From: Vreelandella populi
GTDB taxonomy: Bacteria > Pseudomonadota > Gammaproteobacteria > Pseudomonadales > Halomonadaceae
DNA length: 64,000 nucleotides
Assembly: GCF_003989825.1 (NCBI RefSeq)
Contig: NZ_RZHE01000003.1
Span: 223,470-287,469 of the forward strand
Reading direction: 5' to 3'
Shown: positions 10,265 to 18,666 of the stretch, piece after piece
How positions within the stretch are numbered: the first letter of the stretch is position 1
Layout of the letters: each line of letters opens with the position of its first letter
Program-made: the position numbers and the translations under genes
Notes under the pieces: model-generated
The model's database searches: none
What the model saw: the letters and a program-made list of their open reading frames with translations, nothing else
Told to the model about the DNA's origin: nothing

Positions 10265-10289
10265 TGCTGCGTGCGGCTAGCACGCAGCA
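10265..10289 (+). terminator. Hairpin after the Crp/Fnr gene
   Basis: A 10-bp perfect stem (10265-10274 with 10280-10289, 5-base loop) begins 3 bases after the stop. It lacks a T-run, so termination would be weak or Rho-assisted. Confidence 0.45.
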
Positions 10290-10340
10290 ATGGCTCTCGA
10301 TAGGCTGTGCGCTTTTCTTATCTAACATTGACGACTAACC

Positions 10341-10883
10341 ATGAAACTTTTTTTAACTGCCCTAGCTAGCGCCTTATTGCTTACCGCACCTTTAACACCG
10401 GCGGCGAGCTTTAATATGGAGGACGTGCAAACACATGGTCAGTGGCAATCAATGACGCTTGCGCTAGGTAATGAGCACCACTTTCGTGCCGTCGAGACCC
10501 AAAGCTACTCGGATGCCACCCTTAGTCTGAATGCTACACAAGGAGTGTGCGATCTGCCGTGGCTTGAAATGCGCGTTACGCTTGAACAACAGCAGGGTGA
10601 GAGCAAAACCGTTAACCTGGTACCCACTCGGCTGCGCATTGATGAACAGCCCGTGGTGGATACCATGGCCGAATTTATTACCGAGCGTGGCGATGACGGC
10701 TTTTACGTACACTTTTATCTTGCCGATATGCCAGCATTAATCCACCAGATGGGGCAAGGCGAGCAGCTATTCCTGGGCTTTGATCAAGGCGAACAGCCGC
10801 CCTGGTACATGACGTTCCAACTTGAGGGTGCCGGTCGCGCCATTGAGCGCATGCAGAGCCTGTGCGAGACGGCTTCGCGCTAA
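10341..10883 (+). CDS. Small secreted protein of unknown function
   Basis: I do not recognise this 180-residue protein. It begins with a clear Sec signal peptide: Lys at position 2, a long Leu/Ala core, and a likely cleavage near residue 22 (TPAAS). The mature part is acidic, has two Cys (GVCDLPW in the middle and SLCETA near the C-terminus) that could form a disulphide in the periplasm, and shows no transmembrane segment after the signal. It looks like a beta-rich periplasmic protein. It has its own short upstream spacer after the Crp/Fnr gene and is convergent with the stator genes. Confidence 0.75.
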   Translation: MKLFLTALASALLLTAPLTPAASFNMEDVQTHGQWQSMTLALGNEHHFRAVETQSYSDATLSLNATQGVCDLPWLEMRVTLEQQQGESKTVNLVPTRLRIDEQPVVDTMAEFITERGDDGFYVHFYLADMPALIHQMGQGEQLFLGFDQGEQPPWYMTFQLEGAGRAIERMQSLCETASR

Positions 10884-10913
10884 GCCCAAAGCTTCGGTGA
10901 TCAGGTGCGCCGC

Positions 10914-11036
10914 TTAAGCGGTCGCGCTACCTACCACTTCAACACGGCTTCGACCGTTGCACTTGGTGCTGGCGGCCTGAATACACAGGATATCGGCGCC
11001 CAGTACCAGGCACCAAATGATTGCAGTAAAGGGTAA
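10914..11036 (-). pseudogene. Possible remnant of a diguanylate cyclase C-terminus
   Basis: In the short gap between the secreted protein and the MotD-type gene, the minus strand can be read as about 40 codons ending GADILCIQAAS, TKCNGRSRVEVVG and a stop at 10914. This resembles the last helix and strand of GGDEF domains (ADxALYxAKxxGRNRVxV). There is no start codon: an in-frame stop lies just upstream. If real, it is a decayed fragment. The similarity is short and could be chance. Confidence 0.3.
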
Positions 11037-11070
11037 TGCTTAGCTACAAACCCAGCCTTTAGTTATCGAT

Positions 11071-11739
11071 TTACCCCTCAGGCTGTTGGCGTAGCAACAG
11101 CTCAACACGCCGATTAGCGGCCCGCCCTGCTGGCGTTGCGTTACTTTCCATGGGTTGGGTGTCGGCATAACCAACGGCCCGCATGCGAGAAATAGCCACT
11201 CCTTGACGCTCTAGATGACGCATTACCGCAATAGCGCGCCCGGCGGAAAGCTCCCAGTTGGAGGGAAACCGGGGCGTGGCAATCGGAATATTGTCAGTAT
11301 GCCCTTCAACGGATATTTGCCCATCGAAGGTCGCCAGCGCGTCAATCAGGCTTTCTACGACATCTTGGCCCTGAGATGTCAGCACTGCCTCACCGCTGGA
11401 GAATAAAAGGCTATCGTCAATACGTAGTGTCACGCCTTCCTGGCCTTGAGATACGCTAACACCCGGTATATCCAGCGCCGCCATATGTGGCTGCAACCCG
11501 CTATGGCGCGGGTATATACCGGTGGCAAGCGTTGCCAGGGGCAGTAAATCATCCAGGCTGGCGGGCATGCCAGCACTCCCCTGTGCTTCGCTACCGCCCG
11601 GGGGCGCCAGGGCCAATAACAGTACAAACAGGGTAATTAGCAGCGTCAGAACATCCAGATAGCTAGTCAGCCAGCTTTCATCGCTCTCGCCCTGCCCAGA
11701 TGGCAGTTCCAACGCATGACGCGTGTCACGGTCCAGCAT
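11071..11739 (-). CDS. motD: Flagellar stator protein, MotB/MotD type
   Basis: A 222-residue peptidoglycan-anchored stator subunit. A single membrane helix near residues 25-45 begins SWLTSYLDVLTLL; the Asp in it is at the place of the ion-carrying Asp32 of E. coli MotB. After a linker comes an OmpA-like peptidoglycan-binding domain (VEGHTDNIPI, NWELSAGRA, NRRVELLL). It is distinct in sequence from the other MotB at 31-32 kb and shorter. It follows its MotA-type partner with a 4-base gap and lies downstream of fliA, the neighbourhood where Pseudomonas keeps motCD. The name motD is assigned by that context; ion specificity is not clear. Confidence 0.85.
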   Translation of the reverse strand: MLDRDTRHALELPSGQGESDESWLTSYLDVLTLLITLFVLLLALAPPGGSEAQGSAGMPASLDDLLPLATLATGIYPRHSGLQPHMAALDIPGVSVSQGQEGVTLRIDDSLLFSSGEAVLTSQGQDVVESLIDALATFDGQISVEGHTDNIPIATPRFPSNWELSAGRAIAVMRHLERQGVAISRMRAVGYADTQPMESNATPAGRAANRRVELLLRQQPEG

Positions 11740-11743
11740 CGCG

Positions 11744-12565
11744 TTAGCCTTTTACAGGGGCGCTAGCGGCGCCGGGTCGGGGCTTGACACTGGCATCCCG
11801 AATTTCATCGTTGTAGTTGGCAATAAACGAGTTCAGCGTCTCTTCAATAAACGATGGCAGGCGACGTTTGGTAATCAGCGAGATACCTTCCAGCACCATG
11901 TTCATGGTGATAAGGCGCTCTTCAGTACGTCGTTCAAGCTTCACGGCAATCGGCTTGAACACCAGATTGGCAAGCAAGATACCGTAAAATGTGGTGAGTA
12001 GTGCCACCGCCATACGCGGACCGATCACATCCAGGTCACCGGCATCCATCACTTCGAGCATATTGACCAGCCCCACCAGCGTGCCAATCATGCCAAATGC
12101 AGGCGCGTAGGTCGCCATGGTACGAAAAATCTGCGCTTCGGCGTGTTCACGGGCCTTTAAACGGGCAATCCGCCAGCGCAGCATATCGAAGATTTCATCT
12201 TCTTTGGTGTTGGCAATAACCAGTTGAATACCGGTACGCAAAAACGGGTTACGGGTGTGCTCAAGCTCTTTCTCCACTGCCCGGACATCGCCCTTAAACC
12301 ATAGCCGAGACATGGCAACCAGCTCGTTGATATCATCACGTACATAGGTATTTTCGCGCCGGAAAACCAGGCCGACCAGACGCACAACGCGCAGCACTTC
12401 TTTAAGTGGGTAACTGATAAACGTGGCGGCCAGGGTCCCGGTCACGACAATGGCCAACCCGGGTAGATTGATAAAGCTTTCAGGGGACTCAGCAGTAAAG
12501 AACAGCACGCTTACCAGTAACAAAATACTGGCGAATATACCTATCAGCGTAGATGGGTTCATCAA
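11744..12565 (-). CDS. motC: Flagellar stator protein, MotA/MotC type
   Basis: A 273-residue polytopic inner-membrane protein. Two hydrophobic segments at the N-terminus (residues 5-25 and 33-52) and two around residues 155-205 (FRTMATYAPAFGMIGTLVGLVNML and a following LLTTFYGILLANLVF) match the MotA/PomA/MotC topology, with a large cytoplasmic loop between. The conserved PAFGMIGTLVGL block contains the Pro that couples ion flow to torque. It would form the A5B2 stator with the next gene. It is separated by 37 bases from fliA. There is a second MotA at 32 kb, so the cell has two stator sets. Confidence 0.88.
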   Translation of the reverse strand: MMNPSTLIGIFASILLLVSVLFFTAESPESFINLPGLAIVVTGTLAATFISYPLKEVLRVVRLVGLVFRRENTYVRDDINELVAMSRLWFKGDVRAVEKELEHTRNPFLRTGIQLVIANTKEDEIFDMLRWRIARLKAREHAEAQIFRTMATYAPAFGMIGTLVGLVNMLEVMDAGDLDVIGPRMAVALLTTFYGILLANLVFKPIAVKLERRTEERLITMNMVLEGISLITKRRLPSFIEETLNSFIANYNDEIRDASVKPRPGAASAPVKG

Positions 12566-12602
12566 CGGCTCCTCGCCGGTTAAGGTAGATTAAAATAGCG
12601 AC

Positions 12603-13304
12603 TCAGACCGCATCATTAAGGCGAGCGCGCAGACGGCTGATGGCCTGACTATGCAGTTGGGATACGCGAGATTCCGTTACCCCCAGCACAGCGCCGACTT
12701 CCTTCAGGTTCAGCTCTTCCTGGTAATAGAGCGCCATCAGAAGCTTTTCACGCTCGGGCAGGGCATCAATGGCCGCAATCAGGGTTTGCCGTTGCTGTTC
12801 GTCGAGCAACTGGTCAAACGGCAAGTTGCCGGCATCGAAGCTTACCGGTTCGCCGCCATCAGCCACCAGCTCCTCAAACGGGAGCAGTTGACCGCTATTG
12901 GTGTCGTTGAGCAGCTGTTGATACTCGCTAAGCGGCATCTCAAGCTCACGGGCAATTTCACCTTCTTCCGGCGGGCGACCGAGCTGTTGTTCCAGGCGCC
13001 TGACGGTATCGTCCACCGCCCGCGCTGCTCGCCTGACGCTGCGTGGCAACCAGTCCCGGGTACGCAGCTCATCGAGCATCGCACCACGAATGCGCTGGCT
13101 GGCAAACGTCGCAAAGCTTGCGCCTTGCGTTGCATCAAAGCGGCCTAGCGCCTCTAAAAGCCCCACCGTGCCTGCCTGAACAAGATCGTCAAGTTCAATG
13201 CTTGCTGGCAATCTGACCTGCAGCGTTAAGGCATGACGTCTCACTAGCGGCATGTACTGTGTTAGAAGCTCACGTTGTTGGATCCTGCCTTGTGCTGTGT
13301 ACAT
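12603..13304 (-). CDS. fliA: Flagellar sigma factor 28
   Basis: FliA directs RNA polymerase to late flagellar and chemotaxis promoters and is inhibited by FlgM. The 233-residue protein contains region 2 (LTQYMPLVRRHALTLQVRL, then DLVQAGTVGLLEALGRFD and FATFASQRIRGAMLDELR), region 3, and the region 4 helix-turn-helix (LNLKEVGAVLGVTESRVSQLHSQA). Length is that of E. coli FliA (239). It sits after flhBAFG-flhE and before the motCD pair. Its own targets are visible in this window as four close sigma-28 promoter matches. Confidence 0.97.
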   Translation of the reverse strand: MYTAQGRIQQRELLTQYMPLVRRHALTLQVRLPASIELDDLVQAGTVGLLEALGRFDATQGASFATFASQRIRGAMLDELRTRDWLPRSVRRAARAVDDTVRRLEQQLGRPPEEGEIARELEMPLSEYQQLLNDTNSGQLLPFEELVADGGEPVSFDAGNLPFDQLLDEQQRQTLIAAIDALPEREKLLMALYYQEELNLKEVGAVLGVTESRVSQLHSQAISRLRARLNDAV

Positions 13305-13330
13305 CTTCTTGCCTCGCGGCTATGCAACTT

Positions 13331-13735
13331 TCACTGATAGTTCACAATGACTTGTAGTCCCTGTACGCGTACTGGGCGCTGACCGGGCCTTAAGTTGAAA
13401 CGGAAATACAGCGGTTCATTCGCGTGCCTGCCTGCCAATTGGGTCACGGTACCGCGCATTCCGGACAGCGCAACGCACTGCTCAGGATGACAAAGCCAGG
13501 CGTTGACGGCACCGCCTGGCGGTGCGTCCAGGCGCCAGTGGATACGATCAATTACCCCCTCCTGGGCCAGCACACCGTTGGGCGGTGCGATTGGCTGGCT
13601 GCGGCTGTCCCGATCGCTCATGGCCACCATGACGCTCTGCACCTGGGCACTCCAGCTACCTGCAGCGTGTGCGGCACCGATAAGCCCCATGGCGAGCCAA
13701 CAGCTGCCTATCACCTTTACATACCAGCTTAACAT
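13331..13735 (-). CDS. flhE: Flagellar protein FlhE
   Basis: FlhE is a small periplasmic protein encoded after flhBA in enterobacteria, thought to limit proton leakage through the export apparatus. This 134-residue protein has a signal peptide (WYVKVIGSCWLAMGLIGAAHA, cleavage near residue 25), a pair of Cys in WLCHPEQCVALSG like those of FlhE, and the ending QVIVNYQ, which is the FlhE C-terminal signature. The flhBA-proximal position supports the call, although flhF and the flhG-like gene lie between. FlhE alongside FlhF is an unusual mixture. Confidence 0.82.
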   Translation of the reverse strand: MLSWYVKVIGSCWLAMGLIGAAHAAGSWSAQVQSVMVAMSDRDSRSQPIAPPNGVLAQEGVIDRIHWRLDAPPGGAVNAWLCHPEQCVALSGMRGTVTQLAGRHANEPLYFRFNLRPGQRPVRVQGLQVIVNYQ

Positions 13736-13804
13736 GCTTGATACATCCTCAAGGTTACGGGTCCTACCAAAGTTGTTCTCGCCAGCAGGCTTATAGCTGC
13801 CACG

Positions 13805-14365
13805 TTAACGCGCCAGCAACAACAGGTCAGTCGCCAGATAGTGGGCGGCCGCATCACGTAAATTATTCAATAACCCCTGGCGTGACAAATGAGGCTCATG
13901 CAGTGCCAGCAAACGCTGCGGCCCGCCATTTTCACGCGCCTCCCGCAATACGCGGTACATTTGCGAAAAAGCCTGTGCATCGCTGTTAATCCACAGCGCC
14001 CAGCGGGTATGTTGAGCGCTTAACCGGGCAAGATCAGGACCCGCCACGTTCACCAGGTGGATATCCCAATCATCGGGGCTGCCTGCCCAGGTTCGGCCAA
14101 GCTCGGACCACTGCACCAACCGGCTTTTTACCCGGCTAACCGCCTGCACGCCGTGCCCCGTGACGCCGATAATAAATAACGGTTTTTTTAGCGCTTGCCG
14201 GGCTGGCGCTGGCACCTGGGCCGCAGGCGTCCACTCAGGTTGAAGGGGCGCAGCGCTGGCTGGCTCGGCGTCCAATAGCCCGGAAGCGTCATCAGCGGTG
14301 TATGCGTGTTTCAACCGTTGGGCATCGGCCCACTGACGTAGCCCGGCGGCCTGATCCTGACTCAT
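13805..14365 (-). CDS. FlhG-like protein lacking the ATPase P-loop
   Basis: The 186-residue protein occupies the flhG (fleN) position, overlapping flhF by 4 bases. Its N-terminus MSQDQAAGLRQWA is the DQAxGLR motif with which FlhG stimulates the FlhF GTPase. The rest should be a MinD-type ATPase of about 270 residues, but the protein is short: after a Pro/Ala linker (to about residue 57) comes PLFIIGVTGHGVQAV, where the P-loop KGGVGKT should be, with no Walker A Lys; a later RWALWINSDAQAFSQMYRVL stretch recalls the MinD fold after the Switch II region. I infer a decayed or minimised FlhG that can touch FlhF but not bind ATP. Flagellar number control by this protein would have to work differently. 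Confidence 0.6.
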   Translation of the reverse strand: MSQDQAAGLRQWADAQRLKHAYTADDASGLLDAEPASAAPLQPEWTPAAQVPAPARQALKKPLFIIGVTGHGVQAVSRVKSRLVQWSELGRTWAGSPDDWDIHLVNVAGPDLARLSAQHTRWALWINSDAQAFSQMYRVLREARENGGPQRLLALHEPHLSRQGLLNNLRDAAAHYLATDLLLLAR

Positions 14366-16527
14366 ACGCCCACCTCTCGGCTGATGCTACCGAGCTGGCG
14401 AATCGCATCGCGAGCCATAAAAGCATAGACCAGCGCATCTAGCATGGCCGTATCACGGCGCTTGCGTCGCGTACCCAGAAGACTTAGCAGATCCGTGCGC
14501 AGGGCAAGGGCTGCCTCGTCATCGGCGATATCCAGGTGGCCCACGACAGCGGCAACGCCGCTGGCCATGAGTAGGCGCACCTCAGCGCTAAGATCGCCGC
14601 TATCACTCTCCTTGAGCTGCTGCCAGGCGCGCTTGGTTAACGCCGCAAGCCCTTCACTTTGCAACTGTGTTACCAGCAGTGGCAGTGCTTCGACCCCTTG
14701 TTGGGCAGGTGTAAGCCAGTAGCGCCGGGTGACCACCTTGGCGTTTTCAGGATCACGGACTTCACCGTACCAGGCGATCAGCTTATCGCCGGCGTCGCCA
14801 TGCACCTCGGCATAGGCAGTCCATAACTGCATGGCCTGACCGCGAAAACGCACGTTAACGTGATGGTTAAGCGTGCTTTCATTAAACAGCCAGCGCAGCG
14901 TGGAACGCTCGCCGTGGAAGGATACCCGCTGCGTCGGTGCCACCAGACTGACCCAGGTCAACTGCTGGTCAGTTAGCCATTGCAGGGTGTCCAATGCAGG
15001 CAATACGGGAAGTAGATGCGTGCTGGCGCCGGTCTTTTCATGCTGCGCTTCCAGGCGGGCCTGCCAACCCGCAGGCTGACGATGCTGTAGACCGGGCAGC
15101 GCCAGCCAGGCGCCCTGCCCGTCGATGCCTATATCCGGCATGGCCCAATCACAGCCCCGCTCATTGCGCCGCGCCGCCCAGGCGATACTCTTGGCAGGTA
15201 AAGGCTTGGCCAATAGCTCACTCAGCTGAACATCCTGCAATCCGCCGGGCAGCGCGCCGATATCCCATGCCGCTTCAAGGGCAGCAAAGCCGGCAACCCG
15301 CCGGCGCAACCGTATGAGCAGCGATGATAGACGCCGCCCTTGGCCCAGCACGTCTCGTGACCAGCGTGGCATGCTGATCGGCGCGGCAAGCGTTGCGTGA
15401 CCGGTTACCGACGCCTGGGTTTCCAGTGCCTGATTGATCAACATTTCAGGCACCGCGACACTCATGTCTTCCGGCACCTGCTGGCCATGAGAGCTGAACA
15501 GCACACGCATACCATGGCGGATAACGATATCCAGTACGGGGGCCAGGCGGCCTGCTTCGTCCTGTTTGGTGATGATGCAATCATTAAGCTCAGCGCCTGC
15601 GGCGCGTGCGGCCTGGCGATAGCGAAGCACTACTTCTTCGAGGGTTTCCGGTTGGCTGGCAGCGTTAAGCAACAGCACTAAGCGCACGGAGGAATGGCCA
15701 CCCTGAAGGTGTGCAATCTGCTCAATCACACGCTGGTCGCGCTGGCTCATGCCTACCGTATCAATCATGACCCACTGCTTGCCCTGCAGACGGTTCAGCA
15801 AATCATCCACCGGCTGCTCGGCATCGAGTGCGTACATGGGCGTATCCAGCAGCCGGGCGTAGATTCTTAACTGCTCGTGGGCGCCGATACGAAAGCTATC
15901 AGTGGTGACCAGCGCCACAGGGCGTGTGCCGTGGCGCATGACAAAACGGGCTGCCAACTTGGCAGTGGTAGTAGTTTTGCCCACGCCGGTAGGGCCAACG
16001 AGGGCCACAATGCCGGTTTGATCGAAAAAGCTGGCTTCGTCATGCAGTACGCTGAGCCGCTCGGTGAGCTGTTGGCGCAGCCAGGCGAGCGGCAGATCGC
16101 TTTTTGCATCAAGTGCCTTGAGCGACTCAGGCAGCCCGGCGAGCACTTCATCGCCAAGCTCAGCGCTGAAGCCAACGCGGCTCAGCAGCTCGCGCAACTG
16201 CTCATAAATCCCGGCTGCTGACGGGGCTGGCCTTACGGAATGCGCGCTCTGCTGACGGGTCAACAGGGCCCGCATATCCTGCATTTCCCGCAGCAATCGC
16301 TCGCTCATGGCCTGCAGCGGGTCAGGCTCTCTAGCCGGCTCAGGCAAAGGAACAACGGGCGCCGAAGTGGCCTCAACAGACGTGAGCGCCTCATCGGCCA
16401 TGGCCAGAATCTCAACGCCCTCGTCAATGCGCCGATTGGCTAGAATCAGGGCGTCATCTCCCAGGTTTTCGCGTACCTGGCGCATGACATCGCGACTGTT
16501 TGCTCCAACAAAACGCCTAACGCTCAT
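14362..16527 (-). CDS. flhF: FlhF SRP-type GTPase with large C-terminal extension
   Basis: FlhF places new flagella at the pole in many bacteria. Residues 1-50 (MSVRRFVGANSRDVMRQVRENLGDDALIL in parts) are the FlhF B domain. Residues ~105-360 are the NG GTPase: P-loop GPTGVGKTTTTAK (178-190), DSFRIGAHEQLR (210-221), DTVG (256-259), TKQDEA (320-325; usually TKLDEA), and QQVPEDM at 349-355, where FlhF normally ends. Here about 355 further residues follow without any motif I recognise, giving 721 residues against the usual 390-480. The extension is mixed alpha/beta in look, Trp-rich, without membrane segments. It lies between flhA and the P-loop-less flhG-like gene, with which it is translationally coupled. 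Confidence 0.9.
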   Translation of the reverse strand: MSVRRFVGANSRDVMRQVRENLGDDALILANRRIDEGVEILAMADEALTSVEATSAPVVPLPEPAREPDPLQAMSERLLREMQDMRALLTRQQSAHSVRPAPSAAGIYEQLRELLSRVGFSAELGDEVLAGLPESLKALDAKSDLPLAWLRQQLTERLSVLHDEASFFDQTGIVALVGPTGVGKTTTTAKLAARFVMRHGTRPVALVTTDSFRIGAHEQLRIYARLLDTPMYALDAEQPVDDLLNRLQGKQWVMIDTVGMSQRDQRVIEQIAHLQGGHSSVRLVLLLNAASQPETLEEVVLRYRQAARAAGAELNDCIITKQDEAGRLAPVLDIVIRHGMRVLFSSHGQQVPEDMSVAVPEMLINQALETQASVTGHATLAAPISMPRWSRDVLGQGRRLSSLLIRLRRRVAGFAALEAAWDIGALPGGLQDVQLSELLAKPLPAKSIAWAARRNERGCDWAMPDIGIDGQGAWLALPGLQHRQPAGWQARLEAQHEKTGASTHLLPVLPALDTLQWLTDQQLTWVSLVAPTQRVSFHGERSTLRWLFNESTLNHHVNVRFRGQAMQLWTAYAEVHGDAGDKLIAWYGEVRDPENAKVVTRRYWLTPAQQGVEALPLLVTQLQSEGLAALTKRAWQQLKESDSGDLSAEVRLLMASGVAAVVGHLDIADDEAALALRTDLLSLLGTRRKRRDTAMLDALVYAFMARDAIRQLGSISREVGV

Positions 16528-16578
16528 GGCTTACCTTTTGTCTGTCAACATTGCCGGTGCGTTTATGTACAGCGATCA

Positions 16579-18666
16579 TTAGCGCCCTCCCACCGACGTC
16601 GTTACGCGCAAGGTGCGGTCATCCGGAATCTCTGCTTGCGACATCACGACCATATGCCGTAACCGGCGGCGCAAAAAGCGCGACAATACACCCCGCAGGG
16701 AGTGTTGAACCACCAGTACCGGTGCTTCACCGCTACCCTCATGCTGCTCCAGCGCCTGGTGCGCCTGGGTCATCAGGGTGTCCGCCAAACCAGGCTCCAT
16801 TGCCCCGTTACCGTTCATGGCCTGCATCAGAACCTGCTCAAGCTGTGCATCAAGGCCCATGACATTGAGGGTTTCCTGACCGGCAAACCACTGCTGGGTA
16901 ATGGCGCGGCCAAGCCCGATACGCACCAGGGCGGTAAGCTCATTGGGATCTTTCTGCTGGCCAGCATATTCGGCCAGAGTATCCAGAATAGTGCGCATAT
17001 CACGGATGGAGACATCTTCTTCCAGCAGGTTTTGCAGGATACGCTGGAGAATGGTCAAAGAAATCGCCTTGGGTACCACTTCTTCTACCAGGGATTTCTG
17101 ATCTTCACCCAATTTATCGAGCAGCTTCTGAACCTCCTGGCGGCCGAGCATCTCCGGCGAATGACGGTGCAGCAAGTGGTTGAGGTGGGTAGCAATCACG
17201 GTGCTGGCATCGACCACGGTGTAACCATACACCTGGGCGTGCTCACGCTGATTGGTATCAATCCAGACGGCCGGCAGGCCAAAGGCAGGGTCCTGGGTGG
17301 CGGTGCCCTGCAGCTCGCCAGATACCTGGCCGGGGTCAATGGCCAGCCACTTGCCTGGAAGCGCTTCCGCTCGCCCGATTTCAGCACCTTTCATGGAGAG
17401 TACATAGGTGTTGGGCGGCAGCTCCAGATTATCGCGAATATGTACAACAGGCGGCAGAAAACCGACTTCCTGGGCAAACTTTTTGCGCACACTTTTGATC
17501 CGCCCCAGAAGCTCCCCCTTCTGGCGCGAATCCACCAGAGGAATCAAACGGTGGCCAACTTCCAGCCCAAGTGTATCCACCAGTTGAACGTCTTCCCAAC
17601 TGGCCTCGGGGGTTTCCTGGGTCACCGATGGGGCGGCAGAGATTTCTTCCTGTACCTGGGTCTTCTGCTTGTGACGAATCAAGAACCAAGCCAGACCGCC
17701 TAAAAGCGCGGTGAAAATCAGGAATACCAGGTTAGGCATACCCGGCACCATACCTAACAGCCCCATGACCATGGCGGCCAAAATCAGTACCTGAGGGTTA
17801 ACGAACAATTGGTTGAGCATCTGCTGACCAATATCCTCGCCCTGGTCGGTACTCACCCGAGATACCGTGACACCCGCTGCGGTCGAGATCACTAAAGCCG
17901 GAATTTGCGCTACCAGGCCATCGCCTATCGCCAGCAACATGTAGGTCTGGCCAGCAGCGCCAAAGCTCATATCGTGCTGCAGCATGCCAATCATCAAGCC
18001 ACCGATGATATTGACCACCATAATCACCAAACCGGCAATGGCATCACCGCGTACAAACTTACTTGCACCGTCCATCGAACCAAAGAAATCAGCTTCCTGA
18101 GCGACTTCTGCGCGGCGCTTTTTGGCATCCTCTTCGCCAATTAAGCCAGCGTTCAGGTCGGCATCGATGGCCATCTGCTTACCGGGCATTGCATCCAGTG
18201 TAAAGCGCGCACCGACCTCGGCAATACGGCCAGCACCTTTGGTGATAACCATAAAGTTGATGATGACCAAAATCAGGAAGACCACCAGGCCAACAGCGAA
18301 ATTACCACCGACCAGGAACGCCCCGAACGCCTCAATAACTTTACCGGCGGAAGCACCGCCTTGGTGGCCTTCCATTAACACCACACGGGTAGAGGCGACG
18401 TTAAGCGATAGGCGCAGCAGGGTAGTGAATAGCAACACTGCAGGGAAAGCCGCAAAGTCCAGCGGCTTCTGCGTAAACATGCTGACCATTAGCACCATAA
18501 TGGCCAAGGCAATGTTAAAGGTGAAGAGTAAATCGAGCGCAAAAGGGGGCAAGGGCACAATCATCATGCCCAAAATCATCAGGATGAGCAGCGGCCCGAC
18601 CAGCAGTTTCATGCGCACATCGCTCACCCAGTCACGCTGACCTATTAGCTGACTAAAACCTTTCAT
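16579..18666 (-). CDS. flhA: Flagellar export gate protein FlhA
   Basis: FlhA forms the nonameric export gate and substrate platform of the flagellar type III apparatus. The 695-residue protein has about eight membrane helices in the first ~330 residues with the FHIPEP-type loop (MAIDADLNAGLIGEEDAKKRR), then a cytoplasmic domain of ~360 residues (FLPPVVHIRDNLELPPNTYVL in parts). The ATG overlaps the flhB stop by 4 bases, so flhB and flhA are coupled. Length matches E. coli FlhA (692). Nothing abnormal. Confidence 0.97.
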   Translation of the reverse strand: MKGFSQLIGQRDWVSDVRMKLLVGPLLILMILGMMIVPLPPFALDLLFTFNIALAIMVLMVSMFTQKPLDFAAFPAVLLFTTLLRLSLNVASTRVVLMEGHQGGASAGKVIEAFGAFLVGGNFAVGLVVFLILVIINFMVITKGAGRIAEVGARFTLDAMPGKQMAIDADLNAGLIGEEDAKKRRAEVAQEADFFGSMDGASKFVRGDAIAGLVIMVVNIIGGLMIGMLQHDMSFGAAGQTYMLLAIGDGLVAQIPALVISTAAGVTVSRVSTDQGEDIGQQMLNQLFVNPQVLILAAMVMGLLGMVPGMPNLVFLIFTALLGGLAWFLIRHKQKTQVQEEISAAPSVTQETPEASWEDVQLVDTLGLEVGHRLIPLVDSRQKGELLGRIKSVRKKFAQEVGFLPPVVHIRDNLELPPNTYVLSMKGAEIGRAEALPGKWLAIDPGQVSGELQGTATQDPAFGLPAVWIDTNQREHAQVYGYTVVDASTVIATHLNHLLHRHSPEMLGRQEVQKLLDKLGEDQKSLVEEVVPKAISLTILQRILQNLLEEDVSIRDMRTILDTLAEYAGQQKDPNELTALVRIGLGRAITQQWFAGQETLNVMGLDAQLEQVLMQAMNGNGAMEPGLADTLMTQAHQALEQHEGSGEAPVLVVQHSLRGVLSRFLRRRLRHMVVMSQAEIPDDRTLRVTTSVGGR

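Noticed and set aside
16702..17703. 333-codon open frame antisense to flhA
   Set aside because: flhA is unmistakable on the other strand; the antisense product has no recognisable family features and the frame follows from codon bias.
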